Positions 6,402 to 14,164 are shown, numbered from the stretch's first letter. The stretch: DNA of 64,000 nucleotides from Clostridium sp. AM30-24 (GCF_003480435.1 NZ_QUJB01000003.1:1-64000), one strand, 5' to 3'. A program made the numbers and translations. The notes: generated by a model from the sequence alone, not told the origin.

Positions 6402-8980
6402 ACGAACTCTTTTTGAAAATTATCAACATGAGCATATCTGCAAGCTGGCTTATCCTGGCTGTGCTGATACTCAGGCTTGTTTTGAAGAAAGCTCCCAAGT
6501 GGGTCAATGTTCTGCTTTGGGGTATCGTGGCTGTCAGATTGATCTGCCCGCTCTCTTTTGAGAGCGCATTAAGCCTTATTCCAAGTTCAGAAACAATTCC
6601 GTTGGATATTGAAATGGCGGCCAAACCCACAATAGACAGTGGTGTTCCGGCGATCAATAGTGTGGTCAATCCTGTTCTATCCTCATTTGCCCCACTACAG
6701 CATGTATTGACGAGTGCAAACCCGCTTCAGATTTGGATTCCGATTTTGAATATTATCTGGTTGATTGGTGTCGGCGCCCTTCTCTTGTATACCGCAGTTA
6801 GTTATTGGCGCCTATGTCGTAAAGTGGATACCGCTGTTCGCTACAAGGACAACATTTTCCAGAGTGAGAATGTAAGTTCTCCGTTTGTCCTGGGCATTAT
6901 CAAACCGAGAATTTATCTCCCGTTCAACATGAATGGTCAGGATCTGGAGCACGTTGTTGCCCATGAACAGGCGCACATTCGCCGCAAAGACCATTGGTGG
7001 AAACCTCTTGGTTTTTTCCTGCTGACGATCTATTGGTTCAATCCTCTGATGTGGCTGGCTTATGTTCTGTTGTGCCGTGACATTGAGCTTGCCTGTGATG
7101 AAAAAGTCATCAAGGAACTTGGCAACGAGCAAAGAGCCAATTACACTCAGGCACTTGTCGCCTGCAGCGTCAACCGTCGCATGATTGCGGCCTGCCCACT
7201 CGCCTTTGGTGAAGTTGGTGTTAAAGATCGTGTGAAGTCTGTGATGAATTATAAGAAACCTGCGTTTTGGATTATTATTCTGGCAGTCATTGCCTGTGTG
7301 ATCGTTGCGGTCTGTTTTTTGACCAACCCGATGGGATTCCAATTCGATGAAGCAATACACACCATCGTTTCCGCAAATCATTTTGATATGCGAAATGCGG
7401 ATGACACGGTTGCTATTGAAATGAATCCCGCACAGATTAGTGAGTTGAGTTCTCGACTGGCCAGGGTCAAGAACACGAAGAAGAGCGATGAATATGGTGG
7501 ATTCACACCGGGATATCAAATCAGCGCACTCCTGAAGGATGGCACATATATCCGGATAAACGGTTATTCTTTCTCCAACAATAGTATGGTGGATATAGAG
7601 TGGAACGGAGAACGGTATGTTGTATCCGACGGAGAGTTCCAAGATTATTTGAGTAGAATCTGTGTGGGAGGAGATGTCGCAGTTGCTGAACCTGTACCGT
7701 CTGTTACAAAATGGTTTGACTATCTTGAAACACCAGATGAGATGCAGTGGGGTGGTCGCCATGAGATTAATCTTCCAGAGTTCCAGGATGTGACTTTCCG
7801 TTGGACTTATGGAGAAATGATGGCTGTTACGGGTAACGAAATCACCTCGTTGTATACCGGGATGCCCATCTGGAACGCCTATTTCTGCGACCTCACCGGC
7901 GACGGTTTGCCTGAGTTGTGTTCTACAATCAGTTGGGGATCTGGCATGATTGATAACCGTGTCATCATTTATGACTATGCAAATGGAGCAAGCTATGAGC
8001 TGTCTGATCGAGGAAATTTCGATTTTACCCTCAGACTTCATGAAGCTGATGGATACCTCTATGTAGATAAAAAGAAATATAATACTGATGAACTGGTAGA
8101 AACTGGTCGATTGGTTTTCAAGAATAATAGTATTCAGATTGAAGGTTTTTCCAACGAAGCGCATCAGGTTTTCCAAGCTGAAATTCTGGAAGATCATAAT
8201 GGTTATTATCTTGTGAAGCCCGTTGAAGGTAGCTGGGAACTGAATAGTGCAGACCGAATTGAAGTGCCGATCAGAAATGCGCATCCATCACCGGAACCTG
8301 AAATCGGAGATGTGATTGAAATTGAATACTTCGGTGAAATCCTTGAAACTTATCCTGCACGAATAACAGAGGTTTTTAGCATCAGGGTTGTTAAAGAAGC
8401 CGAAACATGGGCCTTGATCCCTATGGTTATGGTGAATGGAACGCTATACCTTGACACCGGTTACGAGAGTGATGCCATTGAAAGAACCGACCATTTCGAT
8501 GGAGAAATCACATCCCAAGTTGATGGAAGTGAAAGGCCATCCGTAGACGATCAATCTAACTTCGGCACTGGATACGGTTACCAATATGGTAAAACTGAGG
8601 GGACTATCGAACTCTTTATGAATGGCAAGTGGTGGATCTTCGCTACTGAAGAAGCACGACAGGCAATTCAGTTCCCCGCCACAGAGGATGAACCTTCAAA
8701 ATTTTATCTGACCATTGGTGCAGAAGGCGTTGAGCGTATTGCGCTTTCAATGCCAAACGCAAGTGGTGGATTTGAAAATGCAGATGGCTCCCTTCTAAAA
8801 AAGGGTGAACGTATCTGGTTGGAGAACTTGGACGGATACAGCGATCTGTGTGGTCTAACAATAACCGCTCTGGGTGGAAACGGTGAAATCATCTGGACTG
8901 CATCTGTTCCTGACGAAGAAGAAAACAAAGGCTTTACCCATCTAGTAAATGATGATTGGGAAATCACAAATATCGAATAA
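6398..8980 (+). CDS. M56-family (BlaR1-type) membrane metallopeptidase with a non-PBP sensor region
   Basis: An 860-residue signal-transducing protease. N-terminal transmembrane helices are at about residues 5-30, 40-60 and 110-140. The zinc-protease site is VVAHEQAHIRRKDHW (HExxH) with the downstream Glu in CRDIELACDEKVIKEL, and a helix follows at about 290-308 (FWIIILAVIACVIVAVCFL). In BlaR1 the outer domain is a penicillin-binding sensor. Here the outer about 550 residues lack SxxK/KTG-type penicillin-binding motifs. They contain a DGLPEL stretch and beta-rich segments, so the signal is probably not a beta-lactam. Repressor cleavage as output is inferred from the overlapping BlaI-type gene. 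AAAGGAGG precedes the ATG. Confidence 0.9.
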   Translation: MNELFLKIINMSISASWLILAVLILRLVLKKAPKWVNVLLWGIVAVRLICPLSFESALSLIPSSETIPLDIEMAAKPTIDSGVPAINSVVNPVLSSFAPLQHVLTSANPLQIWIPILNIIWLIGVGALLLYTAVSYWRLCRKVDTAVRYKDNIFQSENVSSPFVLGIIKPRIYLPFNMNGQDLEHVVAHEQAHIRRKDHWWKPLGFFLLTIYWFNPLMWLAYVLLCRDIELACDEKVIKELGNEQRANYTQALVACSVNRRMIAACPLAFGEVGVKDRVKSVMNYKKPAFWIIILAVIACVIVAVCFLTNPMGFQFDEAIHTIVSANHFDMRNADDTVAIEMNPAQISELSSRLARVKNTKKSDEYGGFTPGYQISALLKDGTYIRINGYSFSNNSMVDIEWNGERYVVSDGEFQDYLSRICVGGDVAVAEPVPSVTKWFDYLETPDEMQWGGRHEINLPEFQDVTFRWTYGEMMAVTGNEITSLYTGMPIWNAYFCDLTGDGLPELCSTISWGSGMIDNRVIIYDYANGASYELSDRGNFDFTLRLHEADGYLYVDKKKYNTDELVETGRLVFKNNSIQIEGFSNEAHQVFQAEILEDHNGYYLVKPVEGSWELNSADRIEVPIRNAHPSPEPEIGDVIEIEYFGEILETYPARITEVFSIRVVKEAETWALIPMVMVNGTLYLDTGYESDAIERTDHFDGEITSQVDGSERPSVDDQSNFGTGYGYQYGKTEGTIELFMNGKWWIFATEEARQAIQFPATEDEPSKFYLTIGAEGVERIALSMPNASGGFENADGSLLKKGERIWLENLDGYSDLCGLTITALGGNGEIIWTASVPDEEENKGFTHLVNDDWEITNIE

Positions 8981-8996
8981 TTAGTTCCCAGCAAAT

Positions 8997-9049
8997 AAAC
9001 CGCTGCAATTCTCATTCCAAAGTGGGATGGATGTTGTAGCGGTTTTTCT
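8997..9049 (+). terminator. Terminator of the BlaR1-like gene, overlapping a convergent gene end
   Basis: AAACCGCTGCAA (8997-9008) pairs with TTGTAGCGGTTT (9034-9045, one G-T pair), followed by TTCTTTTT. Its T tract abuts the stop codon of the minus-strand gene at 9052. Confidence 0.75.
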
Positions 9050-9051
9050 TT

Positions 9052-9351
9052 TTATGGTTCAAATGCCACCATTGTTTCCTTTGGTAGTTTCTCATTTTCA
9101 CAGTTCAGAAGATAGGCTACGGCCTTGTTCGCAAAGCGGTTGGTTTTTATCGTATCCCAATCGGCAAGGCGAATGACCTCTGCCTTGCCGTTCTGAAAAT
9201 CCAATGATATTTCGCCCCATTCGCCGTCGCAGTCTGCTTGATATTCGTAGATTGCGGCGGCGATTTTCTTTTTGCCCGTATCCTTGCCTTTTGGCTGTGA
9301 GACAGGGATAATGGAATCAGGAACAGGAACTGTGATTTTGGGAGGAGGCAT
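9052..9351 (-). CDS. Hypothetical integrative-element protein
   Basis: A 99-residue basic-to-acidic protein beginning MPPPKITVPVPDSIIPVSQ with a folded-looking core (AAIYEYQADCDGEWGEISLD, VIRLADWDTIKTNRFANKAV). I recall similar proteins on conjugative elements of gut Firmicutes, without a function. No ribosome site is visible on the minus strand. The first codons instead encode, on the plus strand, the GGAGGAGG of the divergent gene at 9356, so the start is doubtful and the N-terminus may have been replaced. A short piece related to its Lys-rich segment recurs at 11531-11593. Confidence 0.6.
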   Translation of the reverse strand: MPPPKITVPVPDSIIPVSQPKGKDTGKKKIAAAIYEYQADCDGEWGEISLDFQNGKAEVIRLADWDTIKTNRFANKAVAYLLNCENEKLPKETMVAFEP

Positions 9352-9355
9352 AACA

Positions 9356-9667
9356 ATGAGGGCATTGGTATTTTTGTTGAAACTGCTGTTGAAGATCGTG
9401 ATGGTTCCGGTGATTCTGGCGCTGACCCTGTTCGTTTGGATTTGTGTGGGGATCGTCTATGTCTCCGGTCTGGTGCTGGGGCTTATCAGCATGGTGATCG
9501 CCCTGCTGGGTGTGGCGGTTCTGCTGACCTGTTCCCTGCAAAACGGCATTATCCTGCTGGTGATGGCATTCATTATTAGTCCCTATGGTCTGCCGATGGC
9601 TGCCATCTGGCTGCTGGGCAAGGTGCAGGACTTGAAGTTTGCCATTCAGGATTTGGTTTATGGATAA
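9356..9667 (+). CDS. CD1845-family small membrane protein
   Basis: A 103-residue hydrophobic protein with about three membrane segments (KIVMVPVILALTLFVWICVG, LVLGLISMVIALLGVAVLL, IILLVMAFIISPYGLPMAAI) and a conserved end WLLGKVQDLKFAIQDLVYG. The ending and layout match the CD1845 family carried by Tn1549-like and related conjugative elements; role unknown, and possibly linked to transfer or maintenance. ATG 9356 has a strong GGAGGAGG upstream, which rules out the longer frame from 9272. It shows that conjugative-element DNA has been here, although no transfer genes remain. Confidence 0.8.
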   Translation: MRALVFLLKLLLKIVMVPVILALTLFVWICVGIVYVSGLVLGLISMVIALLGVAVLLTCSLQNGIILLVMAFIISPYGLPMAAIWLLGKVQDLKFAIQDLVYG

Positions 9668-9714
9668 AATGCGCGGTCACAAAAATGCAAGACAGTGTCT
9701 GTTAAATTGCTATA

Positions 9715-9751
9715 TTTACTTCTGTGCTACATCCGTGTATAATAGTAGCAC
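9715..9751 (+). promoter_or_regulatory. abiE promoter with an operator-like inverted repeat
   Basis: TTTACT (9715-9720), a 17-base spacer and a perfect TATAAT (9738-9743). A 7-base inverted repeat, GTGCTAC (9724-9730) and GTAGCAC (9745-9751), brackets the -10. AbiEi antitoxins are known to bind inverted repeats and repress their own operon, so this is the likely operator. Confidence 0.7.
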
Positions 9752-9762
9752 GAAAGGAAGTG

Positions 9763-10371
9763 ATGGATGTGACCAAATCAGAACGGTTTGAGCAATTAGA
9801 CAGACTTCTGACCGAGCATGATGGGATGCTGCAAACCGCACAGGTAATCGCCAGCGGAATTGTAAAACCCATTTTTTATGAATATGTCAAAGAGAAAAAT
9901 CTTCAGCAGGTTGCTCACGGAATTTATGTCTCCGAGGACACCTGGATTGATGCGATGTTTCTGTTACATCTGCGATGTGGTCAGGCAGTATTTTCCCATG
10001 AATCAGCGCTGTTTTTCCATGACTTGACAGACCGGGAACCATCTCCATACGCTATCACGGTGCGCAGAGGGTACAGCACCACTCGCTTAAAGGCAGAGGG
10101 CCTTTCTGTTTACACCATCAAACCAGAACTATATGAGGTAGGGCTGACAACTGGCCAAACACCTTTTGGGCATACGGTTCCTGTCTATGATATGGAGCGC
10201 ACCATCTGCGATCTGCTCCGCAGCCGAAGCAGCATGGAAATACAGACTTTTCAAGGTGCGCTGAAGATGTATGCCAGAAGAAAGGACAAGGATCTGCGGA
10301 CTTTGATGCGGTATGCCGGTATGTTCCGGGTTGAAAAAATTTTACGGCAGTATTTGGAGGTGCTTTTATGA
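9763..10371 (+). CDS. abiEi: AbiEi-family antitoxin / autorepressor
   Basis: A 202-residue antitoxin of the type IV AbiE toxin-antitoxin system. The N-terminal winged-helix part reads TEHDGMLQTAQVIASGI and the middle carries the family pattern GIYVSEDTWIDAMFLLHLRC, FSHESALFFHDLTDREP. The C-terminal half holds VYDMERTICDLLRSR and a helical end. In the family it neutralises the nucleotidyltransferase toxin and represses the operon. ATG 9763 follows GAAAGGAAGTG; the frame from 9724 would include the promoter -10 and is rejected. It overlaps the toxin gene by 4 bases. Confidence 0.9.
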   Translation: MDVTKSERFEQLDRLLTEHDGMLQTAQVIASGIVKPIFYEYVKEKNLQQVAHGIYVSEDTWIDAMFLLHLRCGQAVFSHESALFFHDLTDREPSPYAITVRRGYSTTRLKAEGLSVYTIKPELYEVGLTTGQTPFGHTVPVYDMERTICDLLRSRSSMEIQTFQGALKMYARRKDKDLRTLMRYAGMFRVEKILRQYLEVLL

Positions 10372-11222
10372 TAAAGACAGCAAGGCAGCTAAAAGATTTG
10401 ATTCGCAATCTTTCCAGAGAAAAATCTGCGGATGCACAGCTTTTAATGCGAAACTATATGATGGAGCGTTTTCTGGAGCGTATTTCCCTTTCTGAATATC
10501 GTGATAAATTTATTCTGAAAGGCGGGATGCTGGTAGCGGCAATGGTTGGACTGGATGCCCGTTCCACGATGGACTTGGACGCTACTGTAAAAGGAGCCAA
10601 TGTTAATGTAGAGGAGATCGAGAACCTGATTTCTGCTATTGTGAGCGTGCCGATTGATGATGGCGTCAAATTTCAGCTGAAAAGCATTTCAGAGATTATG
10701 GATGAAGCGGAGTATCCTGGGATTCGGGTCAGCATGACTACAACCTTTGACGGTGTGGTGACACCTTTGAAGATTGACATTTCCACAGGGGATGCCATTA
10801 CCCCCAGGGAGGTACGCTACTCTTTCAAGCTGATGCTGGAAGATCGCTCCATTGACATTTGGGCATACAATCTGGAAACCGTTCTGGCTGAAAAGCTGGA
10901 AACAATCATCACCAGAACCACCACCAACACCCGCATGAGAGATTTCTATGACATTTATATTCTGGATCAGCTCCACGGGAACACATTGAACCGGCAGACG
11001 CTCTATGATGCACTGTTGGCAACTGCCAAAAAACGCGGAACCGAACGGCATCTTGCAGAAGCTGTGGATGTTTTGAATGAAGTGGAAAGCAGTCCTGTGA
11101 TGCAGAAACTTTGGGAATCTTACCGCAGGAAGTTTTCCTATGCGGCAGATCTGGAGTGGAACATCATCATGAGGGCGGTTCGCAGTTTATATGCGCTCAG
11201 TGAAAAGGAATCGAGCCTATGA
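10368..11222 (+). CDS. abiEii: AbiEii/AbiGii-family nucleotidyltransferase toxin
   Basis: A 284-residue DUF1814 nucleotidyltransferase. The catalytic G-G-x9-R-x-T-x-D-x-D pattern is visible as KGGMLVAAMVGLDARSTMDLDAT near residues 47-69, with later conserved parts DISTGDAITP and VLAEKLETIITR then RMRDFYDIYIL. Family members cause phage abortive infection or growth arrest by adding nucleotides to RNA. All key residues are present, so it is probably active. It is translationally coupled to the antitoxin through an ATGA overlap. The gene ends exactly where the broken second rlmD 3' end begins, an element-cargo position. Confidence 0.9.
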   Translation: MIKTARQLKDLIRNLSREKSADAQLLMRNYMMERFLERISLSEYRDKFILKGGMLVAAMVGLDARSTMDLDATVKGANVNVEEIENLISAIVSVPIDDGVKFQLKSISEIMDEAEYPGIRVSMTTTFDGVVTPLKIDISTGDAITPREVRYSFKLMLEDRSIDIWAYNLETVLAEKLETIITRTTTNTRMRDFYDIYILDQLHGNTLNRQTLYDALLATAKKRGTERHLAEAVDVLNEVESSPVMQKLWESYRRKFSYAADLEWNIIMRAVRSLYALSEKESSL

Positions 11223-11223
11223 A

Positions 11224-11470
11224 GAGACGGTAGTTCTTTTAACTAAAAAAAGTGACTTAGGAAAGTGAGAATATCAAGAAATATATCCTGGAGAAGCATG
11301 GGGTGAAGGTGCATACTGCTTATATAGCAGAAGTAAAACGGGATTGTGAATTGGATATGCGTCCTAATTATAATGTTTCAAAGAAAGAGGCTCCTGAGAT
11401 AAAATCCTGTACTCCAGAGAAAAGGGAATATATCATGGAGGCACTGAGGTATTATAAGCTGGTAGTGTAG
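11224..11470 (+). pseudogene. Broken 3' end of a second rlmD-family gene
   Basis: Translation from 11224 gives ETVVLLTKKSDLGK then TGA. This is the same conserved ETVVLL-K segment that ends the methyltransferase domain of the rlmD at 3953-5380. Shifting one frame at about 11263 gives ENIKKYILEKHGVKV, YIAEVKRDCELD, PNYNVSKKE, CTPEKREYIMEALRYYKL, which aligns with the detached tail at 5381-5623 along its whole length. So this is the last roughly 80 codons of a diverged rlmD with a frameshift (a T insertion or two-base loss). It starts directly after the toxin gene and is followed by a terminator, as a genuine rlmD 3' end would be. Confidence 0.8.
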
Positions 11471-11506
11471 TTTACAGGGTAGAGAAAAAACAGCATAAGA
11501 TTCAAG

Positions 11507-11555
11507 AAAGCAGAAGCAGTAGGATTTTTCCTATGATAGCTTCCGCTTTTTCTTT
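11507..11555 (+). terminator. Intrinsic terminator after the rlmD remnant
   Basis: AAAGCAGAAGC (11507-11517) pairs with GCTTCCGCTTT (11539-11549) with one mismatch, followed by TTCTTTTT. Confidence 0.6.
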
Positions 11556-11593
11556 TTGCCGGTATCCTTGTCTTTTGCCTGTCCGTACCGGAT
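11531..11593 (-). pseudogene. Fragment related to an integrative-element protein
   Basis: Minus-strand translation gives IIRYGQAKDKDTGKKKKRKLS then TAG, with no start codon. The DNA at 11546-11580 resembles 9261-9295 inside the minus-strand gene at 9052-9351 (Lys-Asp-Thr-Gly-Lys-Lys-Lys in both). It is probably a scar of a related element gene. Confidence 0.35.
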
Positions 11594-11596
11594 AAT

Positions 11597-11841
11597 ATGA
11601 GTAGAATAAAAAGTGAAGCTGACCAGGATTTTCACTATTGCTCTGGCGAGGTATGCCATACTCTCAAGGAATTGTTCGACCTCTTAGCTGATGATTACCG
11701 AACTTATGTGGAGATTGAACTGACCAAAGGCAACGGGAGTTGACGGAAGATGATGAGAGAGAAGCGGATGCCTTGCGTTTCTTCGGATATTCGTATACAA
11801 TGTATCGTGTTGAGTATTATCCATGCGGAGGTGCGGTATGA
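11597..11841 (+). pseudogene. Frameshifted integrative-element gene
   Basis: The first part runs from ATG 11597: MSRIKSEADQDFHYC, EVCHTLKELFDLLADDYRTY, ending KGNGS at TGA 11741. In the next frame the sense continues as RELTEDDEREADALRFFGY and YTMYRVEYYPCGGAV to TGA 11839. The junction AACGGGAGTTG would read through as AACCGGGAGTTG, so loss of one C explains the break. The combined product would be about 81 residues of a type I associate with conjugative elements; function unknown. The final TGA overlaps the ATG of the next gene. Confidence 0.65.
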
Positions 11842-12047
11842 ACGGGATCAAGGGCTATATCTCCATTCGGGAGGCGTCTTACCGTTGGGGCGTGTCAGAG
11901 CGGCGGGTCAACCAGTATTGCGCCGAGGGGCGGATCCCCGGCGCGTCCCGGTTCGGGCGTTCATGGGCGATCCCGGAAAACGCGGAAAAGCCGTCCGACC
12001 CGCGCAGGAAAGCCACGGAAGGAGGCGGTGGATATGATCTCCGATGA
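11838..12047 (+). CDS. Small helix-turn-helix DNA-binding protein
   Basis: A 69-residue protein with one MerR/excisionase-like helix-turn-helix: GYISIREASYRWGVSERRVNQYCAEGRIPGASRFGRSWAI, the pattern of helix-turn-helix proteins that read short DNA sites. It starts at ATG 11838, overlapping the stop of the frameshifted gene, and its end overlaps the sigma-factor start by 14 bases, so it is the first intact gene of the sigma/PrsW operon. It could act as an operon regulator or be left over from an element excision module. The target is unknown. Confidence 0.75.
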   Translation: MNGIKGYISIREASYRWGVSERRVNQYCAEGRIPGASRFGRSWAIPENAEKPSDPRRKATEGGGGYDLR

Positions 12048-12588
12048 AACCGCGTACCGGCGGTATCTGGACGGCGAGGAGAAGGCTGCTGATCTGCTGG
12101 CGGAACGCTACGGCGATGCGCTGACGCTTTACATAAATGGATACATAAAGGACATCCACGAGGCGGAGGATCTGATGATCGAGGCCTTTTCACAGCTTTT
12201 CGCAAAGGAGCGGCCGATTGAGGGTGTGGGCAGTTTTAAGGCATATCTTTACAAAACCGCTCGTCACCTTGCGATTCGACATAAGCAGAAACACCGTCTT
12301 GCATTTCTGTGCTTGGATGAGTTGGACTTTGAGCCGCAAAGCAACACCCTGATCGATACCGATCTACTTCGCAGCGAACGAGACCGCCAGCTTTATGATG
12401 CGCTTGAAAAGCTGAAAGCAGAATACCGGGAAGCACTCTATCTTGTCTATTTTGAAGATATGAGCTACCGCGATGCGGCAACGGTCATGAACAAAAGTGA
12501 AAGCCAGATCACGAAACTGGTCTACCGCGGAAAACAAAGCCTGAAAGTAATTTTGGAGCAGGAGGGATTTACTTATGCGGACAAGTGA
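12034..12588 (+). CDS. ECF-like sigma-70 family RNA polymerase sigma factor
   Basis: A 184-residue sigma factor with two regions. Region 2 is at about residues 15-80 (LLAERYGDALTLYINGYIKD, EAEDLMIEAFSQLFAKE, GSFKAYLYKTARHLAIRH) and region 4 at about 120-175 (LYDALEKLKAEYREALYLVY, MSYRDAATVMNKSESQITKLVYRGKQSLK). Region 3 is absent, as in extracytoplasmic-function sigma factors. ATG 12034 has GGAGG 8 bases upstream; GTG 12028 is too close to it. The next gene overlaps by 14 bases and encodes a membrane protein, the usual place for an anti-sigma factor, and a PrsW protease follows. Target promoters cannot be named from this window. Confidence 0.9.
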   Translation: MISDETAYRRYLDGEEKAADLLAERYGDALTLYINGYIKDIHEAEDLMIEAFSQLFAKERPIEGVGSFKAYLYKTARHLAIRHKQKHRLAFLCLDELDFEPQSNTLIDTDLLRSERDRQLYDALEKLKAEYREALYLVYFEDMSYRDAATVMNKSESQITKLVYRGKQSLKVILEQEGFTYADK

Positions 12589-12928
12589 GGAGCGTGCCCG
12601 CCTGATCCACAGGCGGACAGCGGAAATCAAACAGGAGCGTCGAATAAAAAGACAGCGCCGACTGGATGCGGCCTGCATGGCGGTCTGCCTGCTTCTGGTC
12701 ATCGGCATCGGCACAATGATGCCGGGACTGATGAGGAACGCCGCGGACGGAAGCATCGTCCATTCTTCGGGAACGGCAAGCCTGATAGGAAGCCATGCCG
12801 CGCTGGGCTATATCGTGATGGGGCTGTTGGCATTTTTCCTTGGGGTTTGCGTGACGGTTCTTCTATACCGTCTGCATCGGAGATGTGAAGGACAGAAGCA
12901 GGAGGAGGCCGGAGATGGAGAACTTTGA
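12575..12928 (+). CDS. Small two-helix membrane protein, candidate anti-sigma factor
   Basis: A 117-residue protein. A strongly basic N-terminal helix (RRTAEIKQERRIKRQRRLD) is followed by a membrane helix (CMAVCLLLVIGIGTMM), an outer loop of about 35 residues and a second membrane helix (YIVMGLLAFFLGVCVTVLLY) with a short charged tail. It overlaps the sigma gene by 14 bases. A clear paralogue (14325-14657) sits directly before the surface protein. No known anti-sigma zinc motif (HxxxCxxC) is present, so the anti-sigma role is inferred from position, membrane topology and the nearby PrsW protease. Confidence 0.7.
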   Translation: MRTSEERARLIHRRTAEIKQERRIKRQRRLDAACMAVCLLLVIGIGTMMPGLMRNAADGSIVHSSGTASLIGSHAALGYIVMGLLAFFLGVCVTVLLYRLHRRCEGQKQEEAGDGEL

Positions 12929-13532
12929 ACTCATTGATAACCTGTTTCAGATCGCGGTGCTGCTCTGCGCCTGTGTCGCTGCCGGTATTCTGGCCATTCG
13001 GCACAGGAACCGCAGCCTCCTGATTTTATCTCTTGCCTATGCCTGCTTTGCCATGGGGACGATATACTATGTGCTGTATCTGGTCATCATTGGCATCTGG
13101 CCGCAGGTATTTTATGTGGCGGAGATCTCCTGGCTGGCCGCATGGCTTTTTTACCTGTCTGTGCAGATATTGCCAGGGGAGGGGAAGAAGGATCGATTTT
13201 CCCTCCCTGCCGGAGCCGCAGCGGCGGTCATTGCGGCAATCGCCTTTCTCGACCACGATTTCGGCCCATCCTATTTTGTTTCGGCCCTGTTTTCCCTCAC
13301 AGCAGGCGCGACCATGTATCTCCCGGTATCTCACATGCAAAACGGCAGTTTGTGCCGAAAAAGAGACTTGTTTATGATCATCTGCGTTACGTTGCAGGTG
13401 CTATTATATCGGGTTTCCGGCTTCACCCATGACTACACGCGCTTTCAGCTCTACTATGCTGTAGACCTTGCGCTGACGCTGTCCATGGCGGCGCTGCTGC
13501 CCCTGACACTGCGGGAGGTGAAGCGAGCTTGA
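12915..13532 (+). CDS. Polytopic membrane protein of unknown function
   Basis: A 205-residue, very hydrophobic protein with about six to seven membrane helices (FQIAVLLCACVAAGILAI, LLILSLAYACFAMGTIYYVL, FYVAEISWLAAWLFYLSVQI, AAAAVIAAIAFLD, and three more). ATG 12915 is chosen because GGAGGAGG lies before it; the longer frame from 12885 lies inside the previous gene. It overlaps both neighbours, so it is made together with the sigma factor and PrsW. I do not recognise a family. It could sense the membrane state that triggers the protease or serve as its partner. Confidence 0.75.
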   Translation: MENFELIDNLFQIAVLLCACVAAGILAIRHRNRSLLILSLAYACFAMGTIYYVLYLVIIGIWPQVFYVAEISWLAAWLFYLSVQILPGEGKKDRFSLPAGAAAAVIAAIAFLDHDFGPSYFVSALFSLTAGATMYLPVSHMQNGSLCRKRDLFMIICVTLQVLLYRVSGFTHDYTRFQLYYAVDLALTLSMAALLPLTLREVKRA

Positions 13533-14164
13533 CCTATATTGAAAATATTTTCCTCTGCCTTGCGCTCCCGCTGATCTTATCCCTATTTTTCATGAAGGGG
13601 CGCGTTCGGCGCTATGCGCTGTTCTTGACCGTCGGTATGGCCGTGTGCCTGCTCAGCGCCTATGTCAGCAGCTTCTTCATGGGGCAATACGGCGTGGATG
13701 GCACCGTTGCCGCTATCGAGATCACGCCCGTATGTGAAGAAGTCATGAAGCTGCTGCCCCTGCTGTTTTTCTATCTGATTTTTGAGCCGGAGCCGAAAGA
13801 GATGCCTGCGGCAGCCATCGCCGTGGGGTTTGCTACCTTTGAAAATGTCTGCTATCTGACGGAAAACGGCGCGGCCAATTTTAACTTTCTGCTGATCCGC
13901 GGGATCTCCGCCGGAGCGCTGCATATTCTCTGTGGCGTTCTTTCCGGCTTCGGTGTTTCCCATGTGTTTCGCTGCCGCTGGCTGGCAGTGACCGGCACCG
14001 TGGGCATTCTTGGAGCCTGCATCGGTTTCCATGCCATCTACAATCTGCTCATCACGGCGGAGGGCGCATGGAAAACGGCAGGATACCTCTTTCCATCGCT
14101 GCTCCTCCTCTGCCTATACGCAGCAAAGCAGCTGCTGCCAAGGCAGAACATTTCCTTTGAATAA
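13529..14164 (+). CDS. prsW: PrsW-family intramembrane protease
   Basis: A 211-residue membrane protease. The family motifs are present: EITPVCEEVMKLLPLLF (EExxK, near residues 70-74), GFATFENVCYL (FExxxY-like, near 104-110) and a late GFHAIYN histidine. In Bacillus, PrsW makes the first cut in the anti-sigma factor RsiW and so frees SigW. The start is TTG 13529, overlapping the previous stop, with GGGAGGTGA upstream. Association with an ECF-like sigma factor and a two-helix membrane protein in one operon fits this role here; the substrate assignment is inference. A terminator follows. Confidence 0.88.
   Translation: MTYIENIFLCLALPLILSLFFMKGRVRRYALFLTVGMAVCLLSAYVSSFFMGQYGVDGTVAAIEITPVCEEVMKLLPLLFFYLIFEPEPKEMPAAAIAVGFATFENVCYLTENGAANFNFLLIRGISAGALHILCGVLSGFGVSHVFRCRWLAVTGTVGILGACIGFHAIYNLLITAEGAWKTAGYLFPSLLLLCLYAAKQLLPRQNISFE

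Noticed and set aside
6812..8284. 490-codon frame antisense to the BlaR1-like gene
   Set aside because: It is the complement of a gene with clear motifs and codon logic on the plus strand; no ribosome site, and its composition (His/Ser/Ile scatter) is that of an antisense shadow.
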